Source: Oribacterium sp. UBA4274 (GTDB lineage Bacteria > Bacillota > Clostridia > Lachnospirales > Lachnospiraceae). From it: a stretch of 29,525 bases of DNA. The stretch spans positions 1 through 29,525 of the forward strand of contig DGVW01000058.1 of the NCBI GenBank assembly GCA_002396005.1, read 5' to 3'. The stretch's first letter is position 1. Each line of letters starts with the position of its first letter. Shown here piece by piece: positions 14,610 through 22,743 of this stretch. Below the pieces are notes generated by a model that worked only from the letters and a program-made list of their open reading frames with translations, searched no databases and was not told the origin of the DNA. The position numbers and the translations under genes are program-made.

Positions 14610-16910
14610 ATGGATCTTGATTTAGGAAAGCTTCTATCTTTCCAGAGAGATAAGGTTTATTACAACACACTGCAAAATGAGGATGAAAAACTCAGAGAAG
14701 CAGACATTCACTTCCTCGACGACTATCATCAGGAGGAACTCAGACGATACGAAGAAAAGCTCAGGAGCGAGGCTGCACTCTTCAAGAGCCGGGAAATCCA
14801 CAACAGATTTTCCATCTGTATCGCAGCAAGATATGCAGACACCAAAAAAGAGTATCTGGATACCTTGTTTAAGGGCGGAGATGCTCTGACCATACCAACT
14901 GTAGCAGTACGTTCTTACGTTATCGAACCTGAGATGAAAGAACTGCATCTTCTCATGGGCAGAAGTCTCGATGCAGGCGGGGCATCCTTTCAGGCAGATA
15001 AAGATATCACCATAGATCTCAGGAAGCATCCATTTAGGACACTTGAGGCCAATGTTTACTTTCACTATGTTGATACTGACAGAATAATTGTTGAAATCTA
15101 TGATGGCGATAATCCTATGATTCAGGAAGACCTTATCCTTGCAAGTGATGGTCAGGGACGGAGCGCAGCAGTCGGTGCCGGAACTATAGATGCCGGCAGT
15201 GGACTCGGAAAAGCCGGAAGTCATGGCGACGGACATAAAACCCGGAAAGTGTATCCTGAAATCATCCGGGAAGAGTTTGACAAGGCAGGAATCGTCGGCA
15301 TGGATATGGTCAAGGATGAGCTGTCCGGATTCTATCGCCAGCTTCAGAACGATCACATCAGAGGCACACATACCGCAGCCCGTAAGGGCTACAATTTTGT
15401 TCTCACAGGCAACCCGGGAACAGGAAAAACCACAGTGGCGAGAGTTATCGGAAAGATACTTTACAGTATGGGACTTCTGCGCTCGCCGGAAATGATAGAG
15501 ACGGACAGAGCGGGACTTGTAGGTCAGTACATAGGTGAGTCGGCCCAGAAGACCAAAGAAATCCTGCAGCAGGTACGTGATGCAGGGGGCACACTGTTCA
15601 TAGACGAAGCCTACGAACTATATAAGGAAAGTAAGAAGGACTACGGCGGAGAGGTCATAGCCACTCTGCTTAAGGATATGGAAGACCATATGGGAGAGTA
15701 CTCTGTCATAGTGGCCGGTTACAAGAAACAGATGGAAAACATGATGGAGAATGCCAATCCCGGCTTCCGTTCCCGTTTCCAGTATCATATAAACATCCCG
15801 GATTACAGTGATGAGGAGCTGGTTCTTGCAGGTGAGAGTATGCTGCAGAAGGACAATTATTACCTGTCGGAAAGTGCCGGGAGAGCTCTCAGGAGAGCCA
15901 TCGAGAAGGAGCGGCTCGGAGATGCATTTGCCAATATACGTACAGTCAGAAATATCCTGAGCAAAGCCAGAGAACGTATGGACGCACGCCTTGCGGAGAT
16001 TCAGGAGCAGGGAGCCGAGGTAAAGCTTGAGGACTATTACATAATCAAAGACAGGGATTTCGGCATGGATATGGCAGAACCGGAGGTGGACGACCTTCAA
16101 GTTTATCTCGACCAGTTAGAGGGCCTTGTGGGCCTGAAATCTGCCAAGGAAAGTGTTCAGAGCATAGTCAACTCTGTCCGCATCAACAAGCTGCGCATCG
16201 AGCGCGGACTTTCAAACTCTCAGGATGTAGGCACCATGCACCTTGTGTTCAAGGGTAATGCAGGAACCGGAAAAACAACGGTGGCCCGTCTCATAGGCAA
16301 GATTTACCTGTCCCTCGGAATCCTGAAGAGAGACAAGTTTGTAGAGGTGAGCGCAAGTGACCTCATTCAGCCTTATACCGGACAGTCGGCTGCCAAGACG
16401 AGAGAAGTCCTGAGGTCGGCTTTGGGAGGCGTGCTTTTTATAGATGAGGCGTATATCCTGGGGCAGGAGGGCCATTTCAATGCGGAAGCCCTCAATGCTT
16501 TGATCGCAGATATAGAGAATTACCGCAGAGATCTGATGGTGATCGTTGCAGGTTACGGCCGGGAGATGGATCAGTTCCTTGATGCCAATCAGGGCCTCAG
16601 GAGCCGCTTTGCCAATGAAATAATATTTGAGGATTATAGTGAGGAAGAGCTTCTCGAAATCGCCAAGGGTTTTATCAGAGGAAGCAATCTGAATCTTGAT
16701 AAGGACTGCGATGAGCTTCTCTCAGACCTCATAGAAAAGAAACGCAGTGAAACGAGAGATTTCGGTAATGCCCGAGGCGTCAGAAATCTGGTTGAGCTTC
16801 TGAAAAAAGCCGTAGACAACAGAATCGTTGATATGATAAACAGAGGCGATCAGATATCAGACGACGAGATAGTAACTATAAGAAGGGAAGATATTGAGGC
16901 ATGTCTGTAA
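14610..16910 (+). CDS. Tandem AAA+ ATPase of the CbxX/CfxQ (SpoVK-like) family
   Basis: 766 residues, cytoplasmic. Residues 1-200 are a helical, then mixed region I do not recognise. A Gly-rich linker leads to two complete AAA+ modules. Module 1 has Walker A GNPGTGKT (267-274), Walker B LFIDEA (D332, E333) and arginine-finger-like GFRSRF (385-390). Module 2 has Walker A GNAGTGKT (549-556), LFIDEA (D612, E613) and GLRSRF (662-667). Both modules look catalytically intact. The family includes the Rubisco activase CbbX, SpoVK and type VII secretion EccA; members form hexamers that remodel protein complexes. Start ATG 14610 has GGAAGG about 8 bases upstream. The stop overlaps the next gene by 10 bases, so the two are almost certainly translated together. 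No Rubisco or type VII genes are near. The substrate is unknown. Confidence 0.9.
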   Translation: MDLDLGKLLSFQRDKVYYNTLQNEDEKLREADIHFLDDYHQEELRRYEEKLRSEAALFKSREIHNRFSICIAARYADTKKEYLDTLFKGGDALTIPTVAVRSYVIEPEMKELHLLMGRSLDAGGASFQADKDITIDLRKHPFRTLEANVYFHYVDTDRIIVEIYDGDNPMIQEDLILASDGQGRSAAVGAGTIDAGSGLGKAGSHGDGHKTRKVYPEIIREEFDKAGIVGMDMVKDELSGFYRQLQNDHIRGTHTAARKGYNFVLTGNPGTGKTTVARVIGKILYSMGLLRSPEMIETDRAGLVGQYIGESAQKTKEILQQVRDAGGTLFIDEAYELYKESKKDYGGEVIATLLKDMEDHMGEYSVIVAGYKKQMENMMENANPGFRSRFQYHINIPDYSDEELVLAGESMLQKDNYYLSESAGRALRRAIEKERLGDAFANIRTVRNILSKARERMDARLAEIQEQGAEVKLEDYYIIKDRDFGMDMAEPEVDDLQVYLDQLEGLVGLKSAKESVQSIVNSVRINKLRIERGLSNSQDVGTMHLVFKGNAGTGKTTVARLIGKIYLSLGILKRDKFVEVSASDLIQPYTGQSAAKTREVLRSALGGVLFIDEAYILGQEGHFNAEALNALIADIENYRRDLMVIVAGYGREMDQFLDANQGLRSRFANEIIFEDYSEEELLEIAKGFIRGSNLNLDKDCDELLSDLIEKKRSETRDFGNARGVRNLVELLKKAVDNRIVDMINRGDQISDDEIVTIRREDIEACL

Positions 16911-18403
16911 GCACAGGTAGATGGACAGAATTTGACCAAAGATACGGCATCACGGCTTTTGATGATAAGCTCACGGCCACAATGAAGGTCACAAACTACT
17001 ACAACAGCCTTCTCTGTAAAACAGAAAAGACCAAGGCAGATAATGAAAACATCACAAGAGCCAAAGTGGCACTCATGCTTTTGAAGGACAGAAGCTTCAG
17101 CTCAAACGGCAGGAATACAACATTCCCACTGAGCAGTGCCAATCAGGACGGAACATTTGACGTTTCAAGACTTACAAGTGACAAGCTCTATGTAGCGGCG
17201 GTTTCATTTATAAAAAATGAGAAGTTCGCTGCTGCCAGGAGCGCTCTTACTGATCTCGCCGGAAAGGGGTACGGAAAGGCCAACAATCTCCTTGGATATC
17301 TGTGCGAGAACGGTCTTCTGGAGGGCGTAGACAGAGAACATGCCCCGGAATTCTACAGAAAGGGCGGAGATGAAGGCAGATTTCTGCTGGAGGGTTATGA
17401 GAACCGTCAGAGTGAGATGAAAAAGGAAGCCGGTCAGAAATACGGCTCTCAGCTTGAGGAGATCAAGCAGGCCGGTCAGGATGCTGCTGAACTCGAGAGC
17501 ATTCTCTCAAGGATGGGGCAGGGCGATGAGTTTAATTTCAGAACCAAGGCAGAATTCTACAGAAATGCCGGAGAAAATGAGCAGTATGAGTATTATCTCA
17601 GAGAGCTGTCCAACAGGGGAGATGAGGATGCGACTGTTGCTCTCGCGAACCTGTATCTGGAGATGAATACAAAGCAATCACTGTTAAAGGCTGAGGATGT
17701 AGTGAAGACCTTGAGGAAAAAAGGAAACTCCTATGCGGATTTTGTTCAGGGTTCATGCTATGTGAGCGAGAAAAGCAGTGACCATAATACAGATAAAGCC
17801 CTTAAGTGTTTCAAGAAATATATGGCTGCAAACAAAGACGCATCGACCTCTGAGAAGTATGTCATCGCCGCCAATTACAGTGCCTGGATCATATTTAATG
17901 ATCCTAAAGCCGGAGTGTCGGCGCTGGAGGAGGCACTGGGATATGCCACGGAAGTGAAGAGAGTAAAACCCGGGGAGTCCGGTGTTGCCCGGCTTATAAA
18001 CGATCTTAATATCCGTCTCATTCATGAGAAGTCTGCCAGAAGTAAGAAGCTCCTAAAGCTTGCGGCTTTTGCAGTGATTATCCTGATTATCATCGGATTA
18101 GTTAAGTTCCGTTCGGGTAAGAGCAGTACAGGTGAAGGCTCCGGAAGCGGTGGATTGCTTCCTGCAGAAATCACAGATACAACGGGCGATGATGTGCATA
18201 TGTTCACAGTCAATGTGGATGCTGCCAACATTAGATCAGGTCCCGGCAAGGCTAACGGTGTCATAGCCAGCGGAAAACGTGGAGACAGCTTCGCTGCTAC
18301 AGGCAATGAAGAGAAGACTTCCGGAGGTGGAATCTGGTACGAGATCTACCTTGATGAGAGCAAGACCAAAACCGGATGGGTGAGCGATAAAGTGGTGGAA
18401 TAG
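16901..18403 (+). CDS. Membrane protein with Sel1/TPR-like repeats and an extracellular SH3b domain
   Basis: 500 residues, starting inside the end of the AAA+ gene (ATG 16901, 10-base overlap). The cytoplasmic part (1-380) is helical with Sel1/TPR-like hairpins, for example AARSALTDLAGKGYGKANNL and YEYYLRELSNRGDEDATVAL. A Lys/Arg-rich stretch (SARSKKLLK) precedes one transmembrane helix (about 383-402, AFAVIILIIIGLVKF). A Gly/Ser linker follows. The C-terminal domain (about 435-500) is a bacterial SH3 type, with VNVDAANIRSGPG, IWYEIY and TGWVSDKVV, as found in wall-binding proteins. The positive-inside rule puts the repeats in the cytoplasm and SH3b outside. Coupling to the AAA+ gene suggests the repeats dock the ATPase while SH3b touches peptidoglycan (inference). 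cca begins 16 bases after its stop and may be co-transcribed. Confidence 0.82.
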   Translation: MSVSTGRWTEFDQRYGITAFDDKLTATMKVTNYYNSLLCKTEKTKADNENITRAKVALMLLKDRSFSSNGRNTTFPLSSANQDGTFDVSRLTSDKLYVAAVSFIKNEKFAAARSALTDLAGKGYGKANNLLGYLCENGLLEGVDREHAPEFYRKGGDEGRFLLEGYENRQSEMKKEAGQKYGSQLEEIKQAGQDAAELESILSRMGQGDEFNFRTKAEFYRNAGENEQYEYYLRELSNRGDEDATVALANLYLEMNTKQSLLKAEDVVKTLRKKGNSYADFVQGSCYVSEKSSDHNTDKALKCFKKYMAANKDASTSEKYVIAANYSAWIIFNDPKAGVSALEEALGYATEVKRVKPGESGVARLINDLNIRLIHEKSARSKKLLKLAAFAVIILIIIGLVKFRSGKSSTGEGSGSGGLLPAEITDTTGDDVHMFTVNVDAANIRSGPGKANGVIASGKRGDSFAATGNEEKTSGGGIWYEIYLDESKTKTGWVSDKVVE

Positions 18404-18419
18404 CGAAAAAGGAAATTAA

Positions 18420-19667
18420 ATGAGAAAAATAGAACTACCAGAAAATGTTAAATATATCATAAATAAACTGGAAGCAGCGGGCTATGAAGCCTATGCTGTG
18501 GGCGGCTGCGTCCGGGACAGTATGCTGGGGAGAGTTCCAGAGGACTGGGACATAACGACCAGCGCAAAGCCTGAGGAAGTAAAGGAGATCTTTAGAAAAA
18601 CCATCGACACCGGGATACAGCATGGTACTGTTACTGTACTGATGCCGGGCTGTGTTGGCTATGAAGTTACTACTTACCGGATAGACGGAGAGTATCTGGA
18701 CGGCCGCCATCCCAGCGAGGTGACATTTACACCATCCTTACATGAAGATCTGGCGAGACGTGACTTCACCATCAATGCCATGGCGGTAAATGACCGTACG
18801 GGAGTGGTGGATGATTTCTGTGGACTTTCGGATATGGAGGCGAGAGTTATCAGAGCTGTTGGGGATCCGAGACAGCGCTTTACAGAGGATGCGCTGCGAA
18901 TGCTTCGAGCTCTGAGATTTTCGGCTCAGCTTGACTTTGAGATCGACAAGGACACCTACGAAGCTGTCAAGGAGCTGGCTCCAAATCTCGTACATGTTTC
19001 CAAGGAAAGAATCAACGTAGAGCTTACCAAGCTTCTTATGTCGGATCATCCGGAGGTCATAGCTCTTGTTTCAGACAGCGGGCTTTCGGGCTACATCTCA
19101 GACCACTTTGATGATGCATTTGATGTGTCCAATGAGATGGCTGCACCTTATCCGGATATACGACAGTGGATACCGAAGGGGATTCCCAATATAAAGTATC
19201 TCCGTTGGGGGACTTTTTTGAGAGCAGTACCGGAGGAGGCCAAAACCATCCTTAAGGAGCTTAAGATGGACAATGACACCATCCATAAAGCACAGATAAT
19301 TGCCGGACTGTTCAGTGAGGACCTGCCGGAAAGTGTTTACGAGGTGAGAAAGACACTTTCTGTTATAGGCTTCGATACCTACTATGCATTTCTTGAAGCG
19401 GATGCCTGCATAAACCGCCAGTTTACAGGTGATGATGCCATGAAACGGCTTGAGAGGATCAAGGTTACCAAGTCTCACGTGGATGCGGTGAGAGATGCGG
19501 GAGACTGCATTAGCCTCGGCGACCTTGCGGTAACAGGCGCTGATCTGATGGAGCTTGGTATACCAAAGGGTCCTGAGATCGGAATGGTGCTTCATAAGCT
19601 TCTCGATGAAGTCCTGAAGGTGCCGTCCAGAAACAAAAAGGAAGTTCTCCTGACACTTGCTAAATGA
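18420..19667 (+). CDS. cca: CCA tRNA nucleotidyltransferase (class II)
   Basis: Adds or repairs the 3' CCA end of tRNAs using CTP and ATP. 415 residues. The head domain shows AYAVGGCVRDSMLGRVPEDW, with catalytic DxD at D42 and D44 (DWD) and TTYRIDGEYLDGRHP. LARRDFTINAMAVN and the nucleotide-selecting region EDALRMLRALRFSAQLDF follow. The helical C-terminal half carries no obvious HD phosphohydrolase motif, so it is the shorter Gram-positive type rather than the E. coli multifunctional form. Poly(A) polymerases share the head, but the selecting region fits a CCA enzyme. Start ATG 18420 has AAAAAGGAAA upstream, 16 bases after the preceding stop. Confidence 0.93.
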   Translation: MRKIELPENVKYIINKLEAAGYEAYAVGGCVRDSMLGRVPEDWDITTSAKPEEVKEIFRKTIDTGIQHGTVTVLMPGCVGYEVTTYRIDGEYLDGRHPSEVTFTPSLHEDLARRDFTINAMAVNDRTGVVDDFCGLSDMEARVIRAVGDPRQRFTEDALRMLRALRFSAQLDFEIDKDTYEAVKELAPNLVHVSKERINVELTKLLMSDHPEVIALVSDSGLSGYISDHFDDAFDVSNEMAAPYPDIRQWIPKGIPNIKYLRWGTFLRAVPEEAKTILKELKMDNDTIHKAQIIAGLFSEDLPESVYEVRKTLSVIGFDTYYAFLEADACINRQFTGDDAMKRLERIKVTKSHVDAVRDAGDCISLGDLAVTGADLMELGIPKGPEIGMVLHKLLDEVLKVPSRNKKEVLLTLAK

Positions 19668-19690
19668 TGCATTTCAAATGACACTAAGTC

Positions 19691-19719
19691 TTGAAGGTGC
19701 AAATTAAAATTGATATATT
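19691..19719 (+). promoter_or_regulatory. Promoter of the phosphohexomutase gene
   Basis: TTGAAG (19691-19696), a 17-base spacer and TATATT (19714-19719). The leader of about 85 bases contains CCGCA/TGCGG (19761-19775), a small hairpin 20 bases before the ribosome site. Confidence 0.5.
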
Positions 19720-19811
19720 TATAAAGAGTTTTTATTGACTCTTAATTGGAGTTATAGAAGCCGCAGATATTGCGGAAAGATATCCATGATGAGGAAAGAG
19801 AGGGGTACGAT

Positions 19812-21494
19812 ATGTATCAAGATGATTATGAGCGCTGGCTTGCTGCCGATCTCCAGGATGTTGATTTAAAAACAGAGCTTCAGAGTATCAAGGGAGACGA
19901 TGAGGCTATAAAGGACCGTTTTGCGGTTGCACTTAAGTTCGGAACAGCCGGACTCCGCGGAACATTGGGAGCAGGAACAAACCGCATGAATATATGGGTT
20001 GTTCGTCAGGCTACACAGGGTGTTGCTGACTGGGTTAAGACACAGGGAGGCACACAGACTGTTGCCATCAGCTATGATTCACGTCTCAAGGGCTGGAACT
20101 TTGCACGTGCAGCAGCAGGAGTACTTGCCGCCAATGGCATCAATGTCCGCATTTATGATGAGCTTATGCCGGTTCCTGCACTTTCTTTTGCAACACGTTA
20201 CTATCACTGTAATGCAGGTATCATGGTTACAGCTTCACATAACCCTGCAAGATATAACGGATACAAGGCATACGGTCCGGATGGCTGCCAGATGACAGAC
20301 GATGCCGCAGCAGTAGTTTATAATCAGATTCAGAAGACAGATATCCTCACAGGTGCAAAGTACATGAGTTTTGCAGAGGGCGTTGAGAAGGGCCTCATCA
20401 AGTTCGTAGGAGAGGATTGCAAGCAGGGTCTTTACGATGCTATCGAGTCTCGTCAGGTTCGTCCGGGCGTTGCTAGAAATTCAGGACTTAAGCTTGTTTA
20501 CACACCACTCAACGGAACAGGACTTGTACCTGTAACAAAGGTTCTCAATGATATCGGAATCGATGATATCACTATCGTAAAGGAGCAGGAGTATCCAAAC
20601 GGTTATTTCACAACATGTCCATATCCTAACCCTGAGATTTTTGAGGCTATGCAGAAGGGACTTGAACTTTGCAAGGAGCAGGGAGCTGACCTTCTTCTCG
20701 CAACAGATCCGGATGCTGACCGTGTTGGTATCGCTATGAAGTGTCCGGATGGTTCTTATGAGCTCGTTACAGGAAACGAGATGGGTGTTCTCCTTCTTGA
20801 TTACATCTGTGCAGGACGTAAGGAGCAGGGCACCATGCCTGAGAAGCCTGTAGCTGTTAAGTCTATCGTTTCCACACCTCTTGCCAATGCTGTTGCCGAG
20901 CACTATGGCGTTGAGCTGAGAGAGGTTCTCACAGGTTTCAAGTGGATCGGTGATCAGATCGCTCGTCTTGAGTCAGCCGGTGAGGTTGAGCGTTTCATCT
21001 TTGGATTTGAGGAGTCATATGGATATCTTTCAGGTTCATATGTAAGAGATAAGGATGCCGTAGTTGGTTCTATGCTTATCTGTGAGATGGCTGCTTACTA
21101 TCGTTCCATCGGATCTTCCATCAAGCAGAGACTTGAGGAGATCTACAAGGAGTACGGACGTTATCTCAACAAGGTAGATTCATTTGAGTTCCCAGGCCTC
21201 AGTGGTATGGACAAGATGGCATCTATCATGGACGGACTTCGTAAGGATGCACCTACAGAGTTTGCAGGCAAGAAGGTTGTTAAGGCTGTTGACTATCAGA
21301 AGCCTGAGGAGACAGGTCTTCCAAAGGCCAATGTTCTCACTTATACTCTTGATGATGGAGCTACAATTGTTGTAAGACCATCAGGTACAGAGCCTAAGAT
21401 CAAGACATATTTCACAACTCTTGGCAAGGATCTCGCAGAGGCAGAGGCTGAGAAGGAGAAGCTTGCAGCAGCTATCGCTCCTATCCTTGAGTGA
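19812..21494 (+). CDS. pgcA: Alpha-phosphohexomutase (phosphoglucomutase/phosphomannomutase family)
   Basis: Interconverts hexose 1- and 6-phosphates, feeding nucleotide-sugar and cell-envelope precursor synthesis. 560 residues from ATG 19812, which has AGAGGGG at 19797-19803. An in-frame TTG at 19770 lies before a leader hairpin and is rejected. Family signatures run in order: FGTAGLRG, the phosphoserine loop TASHNP (Ser142), the metal-binding loop DPDADRVG (299-306), the sugar-binding GFEESYGYL and the phosphate-binding RPSGTEPK (from Arg522). Length and motif spelling fit the Gram-positive PgcA type of phosphoglucomutase rather than GlmM. Substrate preference (glucose or mannose) cannot be read from the motifs alone. 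Single-gene unit with its own promoter and terminator. Confidence 0.93.
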   Translation: MYQDDYERWLAADLQDVDLKTELQSIKGDDEAIKDRFAVALKFGTAGLRGTLGAGTNRMNIWVVRQATQGVADWVKTQGGTQTVAISYDSRLKGWNFARAAAGVLAANGINVRIYDELMPVPALSFATRYYHCNAGIMVTASHNPARYNGYKAYGPDGCQMTDDAAAVVYNQIQKTDILTGAKYMSFAEGVEKGLIKFVGEDCKQGLYDAIESRQVRPGVARNSGLKLVYTPLNGTGLVPVTKVLNDIGIDDITIVKEQEYPNGYFTTCPYPNPEIFEAMQKGLELCKEQGADLLLATDPDADRVGIAMKCPDGSYELVTGNEMGVLLLDYICAGRKEQGTMPEKPVAVKSIVSTPLANAVAEHYGVELREVLTGFKWIGDQIARLESAGEVERFIFGFEESYGYLSGSYVRDKDAVVGSMLICEMAAYYRSIGSSIKQRLEEIYKEYGRYLNKVDSFEFPGLSGMDKMASIMDGLRKDAPTEFAGKKVVKAVDYQKPEETGLPKANVLTYTLDDGATIVVRPSGTEPKIKTYFTTLGKDLAEAEAEKEKLAAAIAPILE

Positions 21495-21572
21495 TACATG
21501 AAGCAAACGGCTGAGACGGATACAGTTAATGGTCGAGATTGTTTGATGTATAGTATATTTAATGTTATCATG

Positions 21573-21602
21573 AAGCTGTCGCGATTGTCGCGACAGCTTT
21601 TT
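21573..21602 (+). terminator. Terminator after the phosphohexomutase gene
   Basis: A perfect 12-bp stem (AAGCTGTCGCGA 21573-21584 with 21588-21599), a 3-base loop TTG and five T. Confidence 0.92.
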
Positions 21603-21621
21603 CTATTTTAGGAGTTGTTTG

Positions 21622-22716
21622 ATGGGACAGATAAGAGACCTTAGGATGGACAATGCCAAAGCAGTCTTGATAATGTTTGTTGTTATGGGACATTTTCTTT
21701 TGCCGATAAAAGGAAATACCAAAGTATGTACAAGCATTTTCTTTTTAATATATACATTTCATATGGTTGCCTTTACTTTTCTGTCGGGGATTTTTGCCCA
21801 GGGGATGTATAGGGAACGGGATAAAAGAAAGGTTTTCAACTTTAAACAATGGTCTAAGATTTTGTGGTTATATGTGATTTATGAAATCATAACCTTTTTT
21901 TCAGAGATACCGGCATACGGGAGAGCTACGAGATATCCGGATTTTCTGAGGGAGAACGGAGCGCCGTGGTACCTCATGGCACTTTTGATCTGGTATCTTT
22001 TTATACCATTGTTTAGTTACGTTAAGGACAGATATATATCCATCGTGAAGGGATTCAGGATTCCCCTTTGCCTTCCGTTATTTGTCGGCATAGTGGTGTT
22101 TTCTCTTGCCACAGGCTACTTGACCGGAATCGAGTATTTTCTGTCTCTTGATCGTGTGACAGCATTTGCACCCTGCTTTTTTGCAGGTTACTTTCTGGGA
22201 CCAAAGGGGATCAAGTCTTTTCTTAGGGGGAAAGTAAGTATCATCCTTTCGGTACTGGGGGTACTTTCTGCTGCGGTGATACTATTGCATACATTTGATG
22301 TATTATATCCATACCGTAATGTAGTGTACGGTATATGGTATGAGAAAATGCATTTAGACAATTTCGCTGTAAATTTCCCGAATGCCTTGTATATTGCACC
22401 GTGGATCCTGAGACTTATCTGGTATATCATGGCAGGATGCATGACTGTTCTGCTGCTGGTACTCATGCCAACCCGCCGGATTCCGGTCCTCACAGACATC
22501 GGACAGCGTACTCTTCAGATATATATTCTCCACAGACCGGTGAGGGATCTGATGCTTGCAGCAGGAGTGATCACAAGTGTGGACCCCGACAATATGGTTC
22601 AGCTTTTCTTACTTTGTGTATTTGCGTTGGTATTGACTGTTTTTTTGTCGTCAGGTATCTTTACGGCATTGCTCAATGTACTTTTGTTTCCGTTCAGAAA
22701 TGGTAACTTGTCTTGA
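21622..22716 (+). CDS. Acyltransferase-3 family membrane protein
   Basis: 364 residues from ATG 21622 (TAGGAG at 21609-21614). An overlapping TTG at 21619 is less likely. About ten hydrophobic helices span the protein. It starts RMDNAKAVLIMFVVMGHFLL, with the early conserved His (H24) of the acyltransferase-3 fold (PF01757). Helix TLQIYILHRPVRDLML near the C-terminus resembles the conserved late YxxH helix of the same family. Relatives transfer acetyl or other acyl groups from the cytoplasm to exported sugars, peptidoglycan or teichoic acids. The substrate here is unknown and no polysaccharide gene is adjacent. It lies directly after a terminator and 27 bases before the PF06541 gene. Confidence 0.85.
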   Translation: MGQIRDLRMDNAKAVLIMFVVMGHFLLPIKGNTKVCTSIFFLIYTFHMVAFTFLSGIFAQGMYRERDKRKVFNFKQWSKILWLYVIYEIITFFSEIPAYGRATRYPDFLRENGAPWYLMALLIWYLFIPLFSYVKDRYISIVKGFRIPLCLPLFVGIVVFSLATGYLTGIEYFLSLDRVTAFAPCFFAGYFLGPKGIKSFLRGKVSIILSVLGVLSAAVILLHTFDVLYPYRNVVYGIWYEKMHLDNFAVNFPNALYIAPWILRLIWYIMAGCMTVLLLVLMPTRRIPVLTDIGQRTLQIYILHRPVRDLMLAAGVITSVDPDNMVQLFLLCVFALVLTVFLSSGIFTALLNVLLFPFRNGNLS

Positions 22717-22743
22717 TTATAATTTAGTTATAGTTTGATAGAT

